The position numbers and the translations under genes are program-made. DNA of 64,000 nucleotides, taken from Saturnia japonica. Lineage: Eukaryota; Arthropoda; Insecta; Lepidoptera; Saturniidae. The notes under the pieces are model-generated. The model worked only from the letters and a program-made list of their open reading frames with translations. It had not been told where the DNA came from and made no database searches. Shown here piece after piece: positions 1-15,000 of the stretch (its first letter is position 1; each line of letters starts with the position of its first letter). The stretch is from NCBI GenBank assembly GCA_033032175.1, contig CM065312.1, positions 2,108,001 through 2,172,000 of the forward strand, given 5' to 3'.

Positions 1-75
1 CTCGTAAATGAGAGACAAATAAGATAGCAGCGGCCCGCACGCTAATACCACAGACCAAATATGTTTTCTATTCAG

Positions 76-3000
76 GTATCCTTTGTGGAGATTTACAATG
101 AGGCGATATATGATTTGCTGGCACCACCTGAGAAAAGAACTAAATTACGCATCAGGGAAGACAGCTCCGGTAATGTTTATGTGAAGGTAAATATACATTC
201 CCCCCTCGTTAAATTAATTTTTAGTAGGGATGTACCTACTATACATAATTTTGCTGATACGAAACCCATTATTATGGTGAATATTAATAGGCAATACCAT
301 TTTCGAAAGTTTTTTTACCCAACTGGCCAAGAGTAAAGTTTTTTGGATGATTGGGTCCTGACACCCAGCAAAATCTGGCATGTTTATCTTGTTATGAGCT
401 TACGTCTTTGACGTCCTATTTTTTGCTATTGTTGATTTTTGTCATTTATAAATGGCGCCCTACAGGGAGCAAATCAAGCCTTCGTCCGGTCTGGAGAGGA
501 GGCCTATGACGTACTCGTGGCCGGGAAACACAATCTGGTGGTGGCATCCACAGGGATACACGCACAGTCTTCGCGTTCCCACTGCATTTTCACAATCACC
601 ATGCTTACTGAGACTGGTGAGTGCTATAAGAAGTTTTATATAAAAATAAATAAAATGGACGTGTCTGTTTGTAATAACAAAATAACTGTTTTTTAACTGA
701 CTTAAAAAAAGGAGGAGGTTATCAGTTCGGTTGTATTTTTTTAACGCTTGTAGCTTCAGTACTCCTTCGTTTATTGAGCGGTTTAGAAAATTATTTTTTT
801 CTTGGAAAGGGCAAATCTTCAAGGGGGTTCATTTTAAATTCTTAGGCATTAGACCTTGGATTTCGAAGATATACCTAGGAACTCTTCAAAATCGAATAGG
901 AAATGTATAGTGATTGATATATTTATAGGTTTATGATAATCCAGGACTAGGTAGGTACCTAACTAAAGATGTTTTGAAGTAACTTGTACTGTGAAAGCAC
1001 AACGGAACTCTTTAACGAATGTGAACGAACAGCACGAATGTGGAAGGTAGGGAGAGTTACGACAGAGATATATTTATTTGGAGATTTCTCTCTACTTGGG
1101 ACAGTCTAACTGGTGGAATACATTCACCCTACAGGAGATCGCAGCCAAATAGCCTTGTGTTGTGTTCCTGCGGTGATTAGGATTTCCAGAGCTCTTTGGG
1201 GTAAGGGGATACAAGGTCGGCAACGCACTAATGTTATACATATTCTGCGCAAATAAAATAATAAACATTTTCATCTTTAAAATAATAGGCAGAGGTAATA
1301 ACAAATAAAACTTTTAAGATCTTCATACAAACCTGGTTGGAAGTTGGTACTCATCACAATATGCACTTTCGTGTATAATAACCAAACTATATTTAGCAAA
1401 ATGCTACCAGTGTTACATAATATACAGTCAAATAATGGAAGTTTATAAATAAAAATAAAAACGCACTACATGATGGGCTTAAGATATTGCTTTCCCGTGT
1501 TAAAACATATAAATAGCTAAAACAAAACCTCTGTTTGGAACTTCCACTTGGGTTTAAAAATTAATATGTTGACTAGTCAGTTTTTAATGATTTTGAGACG
1601 TTCCCTGGTATATCTCTGAAGTTGAGGGTCCCAATGTCAATCAAATTAAAATGGGACCAACTCTGAGGTAGGTATATACGATATACATCGATGCATCGAA
1701 GTCACTCGATGTTTATAGCACGATGCATCGAATCGATCCAATGTTTTGAAAAAGTGTTGATGTACTCGATGTATCGATGTATTTTCATAAAACATCGAAT
1801 CAATGATAACCAGTTAATGATTATACCTATTTATTACTGTTTCAGTTGATCTCGAACAATAGGGTAAATAGATGATTTTTTTCAAATATTTTTAATTGAC
1901 GCCTTGTATCGTTACTTAATCGTAAAAATATGTCGGTAAAAAAAAATCTATTTTTGTTTAACAAAAAAAAATTAATCGCATTTTGAGCACATAACACCCA
2001 TCATATTGGCGCGCTATCTTGGCGTCATAGTATTGCATAACAACACCAACACAACTAAACATTGTTACGAATACTGCGTACTGTATTTTTTTTTTACGCC
2101 TTTTATATTATAGATAATTTATGATAGCAGGCATTCTATGGAACTGCCTCTGTGTTTTTTTTAATGAACAATAACTGAATTAGCTAAGGTTTGCATGAAA
2201 TGTCGTTTTTTTTCTCTTAGTTACATAGATTCCTTGAACATCCTTTAACACACAACGGGCGTGCGGACAAGAAAAGTACTGTTGTAGGAGTAATAAATAA
2301 TGTAAACTTTGTTTGTATGGAGTACTATGGAGTGTCAGGACTACAGCTTTGTGATGCAATGTTAGAAATAATACTCGATTTTGAGAGAACATCGATGTTT
2401 CTAACGATGTATCGGAAAATATCGATGTGTTGCAGAGAAAAAAAAAGCATCTATGTATTTTCTAAATGGGCATCCCTACCTTGAGGTATCCTCTTTCCAA
2501 CGAAAATAGAATCATCCTAATCGGTTCATGGCTGAAAATCTATAAAAAAAAAACATTCGAATTGATAACTTCCTTTTTTGAAACGGTTAAAAAATTAATT
2601 GTAAAGGGTCATCCTTAACTTAATTAAGTCATAAGCATAAGTCCTAATAGATTGCTTATGATTTGTTTGTAAATTTTGGACAAAATTACAATGCACTATG
2701 TAATTCCAAAATCATAATTTTGATAACCTTTTTAATTTCAATTACAGAATTTTTTTGGAATTTTACACAGAATTGTAGTTAATCGAATCACAAATCATGT
2801 TTGTAAATTTAAGAAGCTGTTAATCGGAAACTGAGAAATGGTTTCGTAAAATTAGAATTTGTAATTATTTTTTATATTTTAAGATTGTAAAGGTACAACA
2901 CTCTTTTTAGGTTTCATAATAATTTGTCTAGGACAATTACTAATATAGTATTATAATTTTGGATATAGGACATTGTTTTGTAATTTTAAAACAAATAAAT

Positions 3001-6000
3001 ACACTTTACGTCCATATAAAGATTATAATTATTGTTTTTTTTTTTAAATATATTACAAAGTTGGTAAACAAGCACACGGCCCGCCTGATGGTAAGCCGCC
3101 TACCGTAGCCTATGGAAGCTTATAATACCATAGGTATCATTAGCGCGTGTTGGCCTTGGACCCCCAAACACAAGGAGCTCTGAAAACTCTACTCGCCGCA
3201 GGAACACAACACAAGGTTATTTAGCCGTGATCTGCAGCAGTCGGACTGCCTCAAGTAGAGAGAAATCTCCGAAAAAATTCTTTAGGGCCTTACCTCTCTT
3301 ATTATAATTCTTTACAGACAATGGAATACGCAGTTCGTGCGTGCGTCTATGCGATCTGGCTGGGTGCGAGCGAGCGCGCGCGACGGGCAACACGGGCACG
3401 CGCATGGCGGAATCGCGTGCGATTAACACGTCGCTGCACGTGCTGGAGCGCTGCCTGCATGCGCTGCAACGTCTGCAGAAGATGCGTCAGCGCCAGAATC
3501 ACCGCAACGACCCTATCGTGCCTTACAGGTACATTTTTTATAGTATGATGTAGCAAACTACCAAACTTTACATACAAATGTTATTAAATGCAAGTAAAAT
3601 CATACAGTTCGTGTGTAAATTGTAGCGCGGGAGCACCGGTCCAGTTTAGGTCCATTTCTCATTATAAATCTTTTGCAATGTTGATACATAGGTGGAAATA
3701 AATAAATAAAAGGACCGACAACTATGAAAATGCAAAGCGTATATTGATAGCACAAAGGTTAACGAGCTTATATGTCAAATACAGAAAAAAGATATTAAAT
3801 GTTGCCAACTTATTATAAATGTGGTTGTGTTCTTAATTGCCAACACTCCCCACAGAACGCAGACCCATTTTACTGATACAGAACAAATGTTTTTCAAAAG
3901 TAGTACCTTTAGTCAAATTATCAGCTACCATGCTGCAACCATTTACAAATTTAAATTTTACTTTAGAGCTAACAATGTTTTCTTTAAGAAAATGTAAACG
4001 AATATCTATATGTTTAGTTTTTGGTTTATAACAGTCTGTTGATGCCAGTCGTATTGCACTTTGGTTGTCACAGTGGATGAGTAGCGCGCTGTCCTCGCCT
4101 TGACCGAGTTCGGCCTGTAGTTGCCGCAGCCACAGGGCCTCCTGGGTCGCCGCTGCCATCGTCATGTACTCAGCCTCCGCTGTAGAGAGTGCCACAGTTT
4201 GCTGTTTACACGAATTCCAAGATAAACAAGCATTCTGAAACAGAAAAGTATAACCCGTGCACGATCGTCTATCTATTGGGTCACTCGCCCAATCAGCATC
4301 ACAATATCCAGTTATTTCCTTTGAGTCATCTTTAACATAGCATAGCTTTAGGTTCTTGGTTCCTTGAAGATACCTCATAATCCTTTTTATTCCAAGCCAG
4401 TGTTGATTACCTGGATTATTACAGTATTGACTCAACTTATTAGCTGCGTAGGTAATATCAGGTCTCGTGACATATGCCAGATATATTAGACATCCCACTG
4501 CTTCCCTGTATGGGATATTTTTGTTTCCATCTTCAGGATTTTTCTCAAATTTCGCATTCACCTCTATCGGGGTACAAACCGGTTTACATTCAGACACATT
4601 GAAGCGGTCCAATACTACATTAATGTATTTTTCTTGATCTAACATAATCATACCTGCATCTCGGTTCCTATTTATGTTTATACCAATACAATTCTTCATT
4701 TCACCTAGGTCTCTCATACTGCATTCTCCTTTTAACTTGTTCTTAATCTCTGTTGTTTTATCCTTATTATTTGTGAATATCAAAAGATCATCCACCCACA
4801 CTGCAATGAATATGGTTATAGACTCATTTACTAAATAATAAATACAGGGATCCACATGTGATCTTTGTAAACCAATTTTTAATAAAATATTGTTTAATTT
4901 AAGATTCCACTGCCGGCTAGCTTGTTTGAGTCCATAAATTGATTTATGTAAAATACATACTTGATCATTTTCTTTGTAGTATTCTGGTTGTGACATGTAT
5001 ATCTCAGTATCTATGTCACCCTGAAGAAAAGCACTCATGGCATCCATCTGAAACATTTCTAAATCATACTTTGCAGCCAGTGAAAGTAAGAATCGAACAG
5101 ATGTATATCTTACAACAGGAGCATATGTCTCATCATAGTCACTTCCTTTTCTCTGTGCATACCCTTTGATAACCAATCTTGCTTTAAAACAGATAATTTC
5201 ACCTTTTTCATTTGTTTTAGTTTTGAAGACCCATTTACATGGCAAGACTCTTTTCTCAGATGATGCATCAACCAGTGACCAAGTTTTGTTTTTGATCAGA
5301 GAGTCATACTCTTCTTTCATAGCCCTTTTCCATTGGTCAGCATGAGATGATGATAATGCTTCATTTACTGTTTGTGGGTCATTTAAATTAAGTATTGGAC
5401 AGAAGTAGCTTACATCATGGTCTTCTGTTTCTGCATACTGAACAGCCTTCCGTGGAAGTAAATTTATGTTTCTTATTGGTGACTCGAGATCAAACGATTG
5501 TTCTGGTATGTAAGACGAATCGTCATTCTCGCCAGACTGGTAGTCCCCGCTTGACTCACCAGTAATATGATCGGTGCTGTCTTCTAATTCTTCTTTACAG
5601 GTTTCTTCGAGTGGCTGTATCTCCGGAATGCTACTGTTGGATGTACAAGGTAAATATATATTATTATCATATTTTTCCACATTTTCTAAAAATACTACAT
5701 CTCTACTCTTTAAGATTTTATTGGTATCTGGATCAAGTATTCGGTATCCTTTGGTAGATTCACAATAACCAACAAACAATAACTTTCTGGATTTGGTGTC
5801 CCATTTTTGGCGTTTTTCTTTTGGAATTTGTGTCATTACTTTACAGCCAAATACTTTTAAAATAGACAAGTTGGGTTTCTTACCAGTCCATATCTCTATA
5901 GGAGTTTTACCATTAATTGATTTTGTAGGTGATCTGTTAATTAGATATGCTACCGTTGCTAGGGCCTCTGCCCAGAACTGTTTGCAAGCTGAGCATCTAA

Positions 6001-9000
6001 TAACATACATTTTGCTCTTTCCACCAGAGTCCGGTTCATCCGTTCAGCAAGACCATTCTGCTGGGATGAATACGGAGCACTTGTTTGATGTTCAATCCCA
6101 TGTTTGTTTAAGAAATTTTCAAATTCTCTATTGCAGTATTCTTTTCCATTATCAGAACGAACTACCTTTATTTTTCTCTCAAGTTCAGTTTCTACTTTGT
6201 TTTTGTAATCTTTGAAGACTTCTACAATATTCAATTTATTTTTCAAAAAATAGACATGAACTCGTCTTGTGTAATCATCTATGAAAGTGATAAAGTATTT
6301 CATACCTCCCAAAGATTCTTGCTCCATTGGTCCACATAAATCAGTGTGAATCAACTGCAGTGGTTGTGTAGATCTTGAACCAATATTGTTGAAGGGCAAT
6401 CTGGTCTGTTTCCCCGAGAGACAGGTAGTACAAGTAATAGAACCATTATATTTGTCTAAGAATGGCTGAACTCCCTCAGCACACTCCGGTAGCTTGTTAA
6501 CATAATTCAGGTGTCCCATGCGTCTATGCCACAGGACAAAATCATTTAAGTTATCTGAACAAGACATGTTAGAAAATATCTCTCTGTGTGTGTTTAATAA
6601 ATATAAATTGTTTACTAGTGTAGCAGAACACAGGAGCTTGCCATTTTTATCATGGATATCACAACCTTCATCTCTAAAATTTACATTACAGCCATTTTTC
6701 ACCATAGCACTGACTGACAAGAGGTTTGCTGCAAGTTTAGGTATGTATAAAACTTGTCTTACCTGAATTTTACTTTCCTTATTACCATTTAGCAATAAAT
6801 TGACCTTTCCCATACTTTCCACAGGTAGCGGTGTCTTACTGGCAACAGTTATGGTAGGTATCGGTGGACTTGTAACATCATACATCCAGTCACATTTATT
6901 TGTCATATGCATGGAGGCACCAGAGTCCACATACCACAGGTCCGAATTCATTGTCTGAGGAGTTGTTGAAAAAGCTGCAACAAAACCTTTATTTCCTTCT
7001 GTATTTTCTACATTTTTCCTTTTCGGAGTTCGACAATCCTTAGCAAAGTGTCCATGCTTGTTACAATTATAACATCGGGGTCCTTTGTAGACCTTTGTTG
7101 AATCATGTTGATTTCTTTGATTGACCTTTTTCCTTGTGAAGAATGCTGAATTATCTGAACATTGAACTTCATGCAGGAGTTTAGATTTAATAGAATCGGC
7201 ACTTATCTTGATGCCAGAGCTCTCCAATCCCATGATCATGGGCTTATAAGCTTCAGGGAGGCCAGCTAACATCAATGTACCAAGCCATTCAGCATTAATG
7301 TCAAACTTAATATTCCTGAGCTTGTGGGCGGTCGACATTATTTTATTCACATAGTCATCTACGCTTCGAGAAGATTCCAATGTAGTTGTTATCGAGTCTC
7401 TCAACAAGGCTACTTTCCTGTACAACCCGCTGTCATCAAAAGCCTGTTCCAAACTCTCCCAGACTTCTTTACAAGTAGTTGCATTCTGAACATGTACGTA
7501 AATGATAGGGTCAAGTAATAAAATCAACTTCGATTTCGCCTTGGTTTCTTTATTTTTGTCTGTATTGGTACCGGTGACACAACTCCATAAATCGTCGAGT
7601 TCGAAATATGCTTGGACTGCAAACTTCCAGCTGGCATAGTTATCTCTTCCAACTAGTCTGTCGATATGGAATGGATTGTAACCTGAATTCGACATCTTCT
7701 ATGCGTATTTGTGATTTTTACTTGATTTCTGATCGAGCACGCCGCCTCGTTTAACCTTAAAATGTATGACAGACAAAACACGCCGGCCGGTTTTCTTAGT
7801 TTTCACTGCGTTTCTTATTTCTTTTATTTCCACAAGTAACAATCAACCACGCTCTGTTACCATGTTGATACATAGGTGGAAATAAATAAATAAAAGGACC
7901 GACAACTATGAAAATGCAAAGCGTATATTGATAGCACAAAGGTTAACGAGCTTATATGTCAAATACAGATAAAAGATATTAAATGTTGCCAACTTATTAT
8001 AAATGTGGTTGTGTTCTTAATTGCCAACATGCAGGCCACTCATTCCGTGCTTATTCTCGTACTGAACTTTATAAGCAGCAGATAATGACTAGCTTGAAAG
8101 GATTCTTGCTTGAGATGTGAATGGGTATCATTATTGCGACTCGCTTAAGCCGTGGAATAGTAACGAATTCTCGTTCGAGCTATCGGATTATGAAGACCTG
8201 AGTTAATAAGTTGACTGCAACAAATATACAACTGATTCCTGAGAGCCGTCACGCTGCTCGTCTCGGTAGTAACATAACATAACATAGGCTGTATTACATT
8301 ATGCATATTACAAATACGAGCAATTCGATCATTAACATGATACCTCGCAACGCGCACAAATCTTACTTCAACACTTCCCTTCATTTCTACTATTTACCAG
8401 GCAAACTTATTTCTATGGCGAGCTGGTAATTACTTCAGCTGTACATATGAGTGAGAATAGTAATATTGATATTTTCAACACTACTCTACACTACACTACA
8501 CTACACATACTACAAGGCACAGCATTATTGAGCTTAAAGTTTATTGATAGTGTCGGTTGCGTGCAGTGAACTAGTATTTTTTTTATTTGTCTAACTTTCG
8601 TTTCTCTTTTGCGACTGTTATTATTTTTGATTTTATTGTATTTTTATTTATCTATTTATGCAAATAATAAAAATGAAGTGTCTGTTTGTAATGTCAAAAT
8701 AACAGCTTTTTACTAAATGCAAATGAAAGTATATACAATACCTATAACAAAACTCCCATTTTTTTTTTATTGTCTCTCTGTCTGTTTGTTCCGGGTGATC
8801 TCCGAAACGGTTGGAACGATTTTGACGGGACTTTACTGGTAGAAAGGTGATGTTATAAAGAGTAACTTAGACTACTTCTATTTTAGAAAAAGAATTAGGT
8901 TTCTGCACAAATAAAATATAATAAGAATTTTTATCTTCAAAATAACCGACAGGTGACCGCCATGAGTGGAAGCGAGTTCACCACAATACCAACGGCACAC

Positions 9001-12000
9001 TGTAGTCCATGCGAGTGGAGCCGCGGGCATAGCTATTATATAACAATAGAATAATAAACCCATATTAATAATTTAGTGAATCTGCAGAGAGGAAGTCACC
9101 TCTAGACATCACTATCATTCACACTATTTGACAAACTATGTTGTATGGTAGAGTTTTCCAAATAACAAGCAACCAGCGCCTTATGTTTGTGTGGCCTCCG
9201 ACTCGTTTTGGTCTACCACATAATAAATGAAAAATAAATGTAATATAATAATGATATCCCTGTATTTATTCTTTAATAAATTAAAGTAGGTATTTGTTTT
9301 GCGGCCCACCGATCTATTTAATGATTTGTAATTGGCTTGAAATCGTATCTAATTTGGACAGCCCTGTTGTAGGGAATCGAAACTAACACGTTTACTGGGT
9401 TCCGGACTGAGCGGGTCTCAGGGCGAGTCGGTCAGCATGGTGGTGACACTGAACCCGGCTTTGCGGTACGCGAACGAAACCAAGCACGTACTCTCTTTGG
9501 CGGCCGTCGCTCAAGATATACGTAAGTCATAAGTTACTATGCTTTGTCAAATTTAGGATGATAACTTTGACAGCTCACAGTAAGGATGCGTTGTGGTTAA
9601 TCGTTAATTAACCTATTCGATCATCGATATTATTCGTTAGTTGCATGGCTATTACATAATACCTAATACTAGCGGTCGCCCAATGATCGAAATTCAACCA
9701 GCTACTTTTTAATCATAAACTATTTTATGTTTAACATTTGCAGTATGAACCTAATCAATGAATATTATATCACTTGCTGTACCTTTTCATTGAGTGACAA
9801 TTTCAATATTTTGGGGGTCTAAGTTCAATGGCATCGGTCATTTTACGATTCGCAGTATTAATTTATTTTATTTAATATATTAGTAACAGATATTATAGAT
9901 AAATTTTAGCTTTCTGCACTCCTTCTCCACATAAACTTTAATCATGCCAAATCTCTCAATCTTCCATGCACGCAATACCTTTAAAAAGGGGTATAATTTT
10001 TTTGCTTCGCGTATTAATAATACCTAATATAAATTAATGATGAAATCACTCTTATTTATGAATTTTTAGAATGACTACATCGCTAACAACAATGTGTTTA
10101 CAATAAATAAGTAATTGCGCGATAGATAATTACAAATATCTTTAATATTCACAAAAATATAATATAGTTATATAAATATAAATATTTATTTCTTTCATTT
10201 ATTTTATTTAATAACCGATTTTCGATAGTCTGTGGTTGTTCATTATGCGTGGCACGTCACTAAGTGGGCGGTACCCATCAATGAAGTACGACATTCTTTG
10301 TAGTACATTTTACTGGAAAAAATGATCAATTTGACAAAGCGTAATTAGAAACTTTATTTAAATTGCCTTGTTGGTATGGGTTAAATCACTCAACGGAATT
10401 TAAAAACTCTTATCCATAACCGATTGAGCTGAAATTTTGTATACCTACATGTTTAGTTTGGATGAGAATGCACGGTTTGTTAAGTGACATCATTCTAAAT
10501 CCAATATGGCGAGCTCCCAAAAATGGCGGACCATTTATATTTTATGCACCCCCATGATATTTGGGTATCAAACGAAAGGGTTTGTTGAGAAAAATACGAA
10601 AATAAAATGAGTGCAACTCAAATATTGAATAAAAAGTTGTTTTTAAAAAGTGTTATTTTTATTATTATTAATAATTATTTTTACTTTGTTTTAATCGTTT
10701 CCCAGAACTGAGTAATACAGTGCTGACATCTACATTTGGGAGCTATACTACACAAGAGGACAGCAGCGTTGACATCAGCGCCGAAGTTATGAAATTACGT
10801 GCGGACAATGAGAGACTACACTATGAACTCGCTCTGTAAGATTGTTCACGTATTCAAAATCCAAAAATTGTTTATTCAATTTAGGCCCCAATAAGACACT
10901 TATCAACGTCAAAAACACTACTACCGGTTCGAAAAACATCCCAGTCATCGACAGAGCTGGAAAGAAACTCAATAGGTTTTATCTTCTTCTTTTTTTCATG
11001 TCATGTAGAATTCACAGTAGATAGTGGTAGCGTAGTGCCCTGCGTTTGCCATGTTTCTGAAGCGCGCGGTTAGCAACACTCATTGCCCTCCGAAATATTT
11101 TAAATCTATTTTCAAGGGGGGCAGCTTTTGATTATTTGATGGATTCATCACCTGTCCTGTTGTGGTATCAATTGTGATTCATAAACATAGGTTATTTGTC
11201 CGTATATTATGTAATATGGCTTTAATGCGTGATATAGTGTGGTTATTGTGCAAAAGTGTAGTGCATTAAAATTGCCACAAAAATTTCTGCACAGTTTGTT
11301 ATCGCCATGTTTAAAAGTTCAGCATAGAGAAAAGGCAGAAAGGTTTTAACTTCGAATTGCACGGGTAGAGTTTAGCTAACGAAATTAAACACTAGAATTA
11401 TTTGCAAACTATTTTCATGGCAACAATTTGCAATGACGAGATGGCAGTTTTCGATAATAATTAAAATATGACAATGATATTTTGATACTTTGTTCAGATC
11501 TTATAATTACTATTTTCTCTTTTTGAAATACACACATCAAAATATTCTAAGCAACATGCGTGATATTACGAATTTTTCCATTTATATTAATTAATTTTTA
11601 AATATTTACTCAAACAAAGTGCGTAGGTAAGTAAACTTTTTGTTATTGATGACATACTGGCTGGTTGTAAAAAAAATATTTGATTATGTTTTGTTTTTTT
11701 TTTTCATAAAATTCAAATGACTGCGAATTTGTTTGAATTTAAGTGCGTTTTAATTGCTACGTTTAGTCTTGATTTTATAATTTTACCAACCATTTAAATA
11801 AAGTTAGCGACAAAATTGAATTGTTAGATATTCTTTACGTCATGAAGCGACGTCATTTGATGGCAGATGAAATGCAAAGAGCTGTAGGGATGTTGCAAGC
11901 GGGAAGTAATCAATCTCAGGTATCTCGACATTTTGGCATTCATAGAAGTGTTATTTCTCGTCTTTGGCAGCGCTACAATAATACAGGAGAACCCGCTGAA

Positions 12001-15000
12001 TAGCATCCAGGCCGTCAAAGAAGTACAACCACTCGGCAAGACCGGTACATACAACTGACTGCAAGACGCCAGCCGATGTTAACCGCTCGAGAGATAAGTT
12101 TGAGACTACAAATTTCAAGTGGTGTTGATGTAAGTCCTCAAACTGTGCGAAATCGACTGCATGAGTACGGCCTACGAGCTCGACGCCCAATCATGTGCCC
12201 ACCGATACGTCACGGGAATCGCGCTCGTCGATATGAATGGTGTAGAGAACGCATAACATGGACCCAGGAACAATGGGATAGAATTATGTTTTCCGATGAG
12301 TCGCGATTCGGGTTTAAGCCTGATACAAGAAGGGTTCGAGTGTATCGTCGGCCCGGAAATACTGAAAGGCTCAGGTGCGTTCAGGAAGTTCATCCATACA
12401 GCGGCTCAACAGTTATGTTATGGGCGGGTATTATGAAGAACAGGCGAACTGAGCTCTTTTTTGTAAATGGAAACATGAATGCTGAAAATTACATTGAGGA
12501 TGTTCTCAGACCTTATGTCTACCCATTTGCACAAACCTTTGGCTCCGATTTTAGGTTAATACATGACAATGCGCGTTCACATACAGCTCGGCGAACCAGT
12601 GAATACTTTGCAACGGAGAACATCCGGGTATTGCCCTGGCCTGCACAATCGCCAGATCTCAACCCCATCGAGCACGCATGGGACATGCTCCAGAGACGTG
12701 TTTTGAAGGACTTGGACGGAGCGACAACAACCCAACAGCTGAAGGATTTGCTACAATTCCATTGGGAGCGAATACCGCAAGATGACATAAACAGTCTCAT
12801 TAATTCAATGAATAATCGTTGCCGACAAATTCTGAATAGCAGAGGAGCCCATACTTTGTATTAAATTGTTCTATTCTTTCACAATAAATACATTTTCTTT
12901 TGAAATTTCATTTTGTAAGAAAAAAGTTTAGTTTCTTATGTATCTTAGTTTCTACAGTATATTCTAATATTGTTCATTTCTGTTATTAAACTGAACTGTT
13001 AGACTTTTTTGATGAGTGTATATTCCCGCCATTTCATTCCTATTATTTTGATGTTGTATTACGCGTCTTTATAAGGCACGTAACGAATTTATAAGATTAT
13101 TTTTATCATTGATTGTTGTAGTGCCTTAATAATGTTACATTTTAAGATTAACATAATGTAGATTTCGGTCGCTCTGGAGATCTATGGGGGAGGCCTATGT
13201 TCAGCAGTGGACGTCCTGTGGCTGAAATGATGATGATGATGAATGTAGATTTTATTATAAAACATGATTGGTAAAATAAATGAAGTACCTTTCATTGGTC
13301 TTTACAGAAGTTTTTGTTGCATGCAACATTAGAAAGATTAAAAAAGTAATTTGTGGTCAATAAAGTTGTCATGAAAGATGGAGAACTCTTCACCTCAGAT
13401 TAATTCAAAATATAGTGAATAATATGAGGTCCTTACATATGAAATTAGCGTTAAATATGGTAAAAGTGAAATGAAAAAAATATTAAGAAATTATACATTT
13501 AATCAATCGAAATATGTACCATTATTATCTATGCACTTTCGCCATTTTAAAGGTAGTTTATTGATTCCATTGTTGAAAAAATTGTGGGAGCAAGAACCTA
13601 TAAAATCTTTGAAGGCAGCTTGGACAGGCTCATCGGAATTGAATTTATTTTCCTTGCAAGAAATTGTCCAAATTCCGAATAAAGTGGTAATCTGTTGGAA
13701 CAATGTCCGGGGAATATGGTGGGTTTCGGGGACATTCCAACCGCAGTTCCTCTAATTTAGCAATAGTCGTCGTAAAGTATGGGGTCTAGCGTTGTTCTAA
13801 AGCAGCAGTGGGCTTGAGATATTGACCAGTCTCGGTTGTTTAACGGCTAACTTTTCCATCATGGTTTGCAATTTTTGACAATACAGATCCGCCGTTATCG
13901 TCTGGACAGATCTTACGAAGCTGTAGTGTATGACACCAGCACTAGTCCACCAAACACTCACCAGTACCTTTTTCTGAGACGACTTTCGCTTGGGACAGGA
14001 TTTGGCCGGTTCTCCTGGGTTCAACCACTGTGACTCTGACGTGGTTTGCGAATGATCCGCTTCAACGATCATCTTTGATTCTTCATTTTCAACTAGGGTC
14101 TCCGGCCGTCCACAGGGTTTGTTTCGTAGGTCAAAATTTCCAGAACGAAAACGTACCGTGTTTTTTTTACAGTGGCTTTCCAATGCACATCATTAATTAA
14201 TCCTTCGAGCTGATTCTGCAGTGCTGATGCCACAATGGAACTTATATTCGTAAATAGGGCGATATTTTAAATTTTTTATTTTGTGAAAAAAACTATGTAA
14301 AAGAACAATAAAATGGTGCGAAAACAAATGAATCACTAAATTCGAAACACAAATACACAAGCCTAAATTTGGAATTTCTAACCAGACGCCAGATATTGGA
14401 GATCAAAGTGGCCAGTTCAACAAAACCCCAATTTCATATGTAAGGACCTAATATAATATTATTAAATATAATTGTTTTTTTTTTAATAAAGAGTACTACT
14501 TAATATTTACATTGAATATTTTGAAGTTATTAGGTAGTATGTGAAGTAATGGTCAAAATGATATCTAGCACTGAAATATATTGTTGGTTTATTCTCATTA
14601 TTTCGCCTGCTCTGCAACAGTACCCATTATTTATATATTTATTTATTTTACAGAAATACTAACAGCTATTCATCAACAGATATAAACAGTAACAAGCTAG
14701 CGACACACAGCCATCTTAATTTATGCAAACATTATTGCGCCAGAATGAAAAGATAATAATTTTCAAGTATCAAATTAGATTTTTCTAAGTATTCCATATA
14801 AACGTTGGAGTTACCATGCTGATATTTTTGAAATTTTCCGCGCTTTTTCAGTCTACTTTCGTTAGCCAGACTCTAGAACTGTGTGTTTATTCGGGGACTT
14901 TTTAACTTAATCAAAATACTTTATTAAATTTAGGCCCTAAGATGACAGTTATTGACGTTATACTAAAACCAGTCCGAAAACATCCTAGTCATCGAGAGAA

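Larger units (their letters stand above)
3679..8029 (-). mobile_element. Ty1/Copia LTR retrotransposon, nearly complete
   Basis: A 4351-bp element in kinesin intron 3, opposite to the host gene. Two 167-bp LTRs (3679-3845 and 7863-8029) differ at one base that I can see. Flanks are TGCAA (left) and TGCAG (right), a 5-bp target duplication with one mismatch. A primer-binding site adjoins the 5' LTR. The coding part has Copia order: gag, protease, integrase, then reverse transcriptase and RNase H. One frameshift separates it into two reading frames. The near-identical LTRs point to a recent insertion. Confidence 0.95.

Noticed and set aside
460..822. 120-codon frame on the - strand over kinesin exon 2
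   Set aside because: Antisense to a clear motor exon and runs through intron; a shadow.
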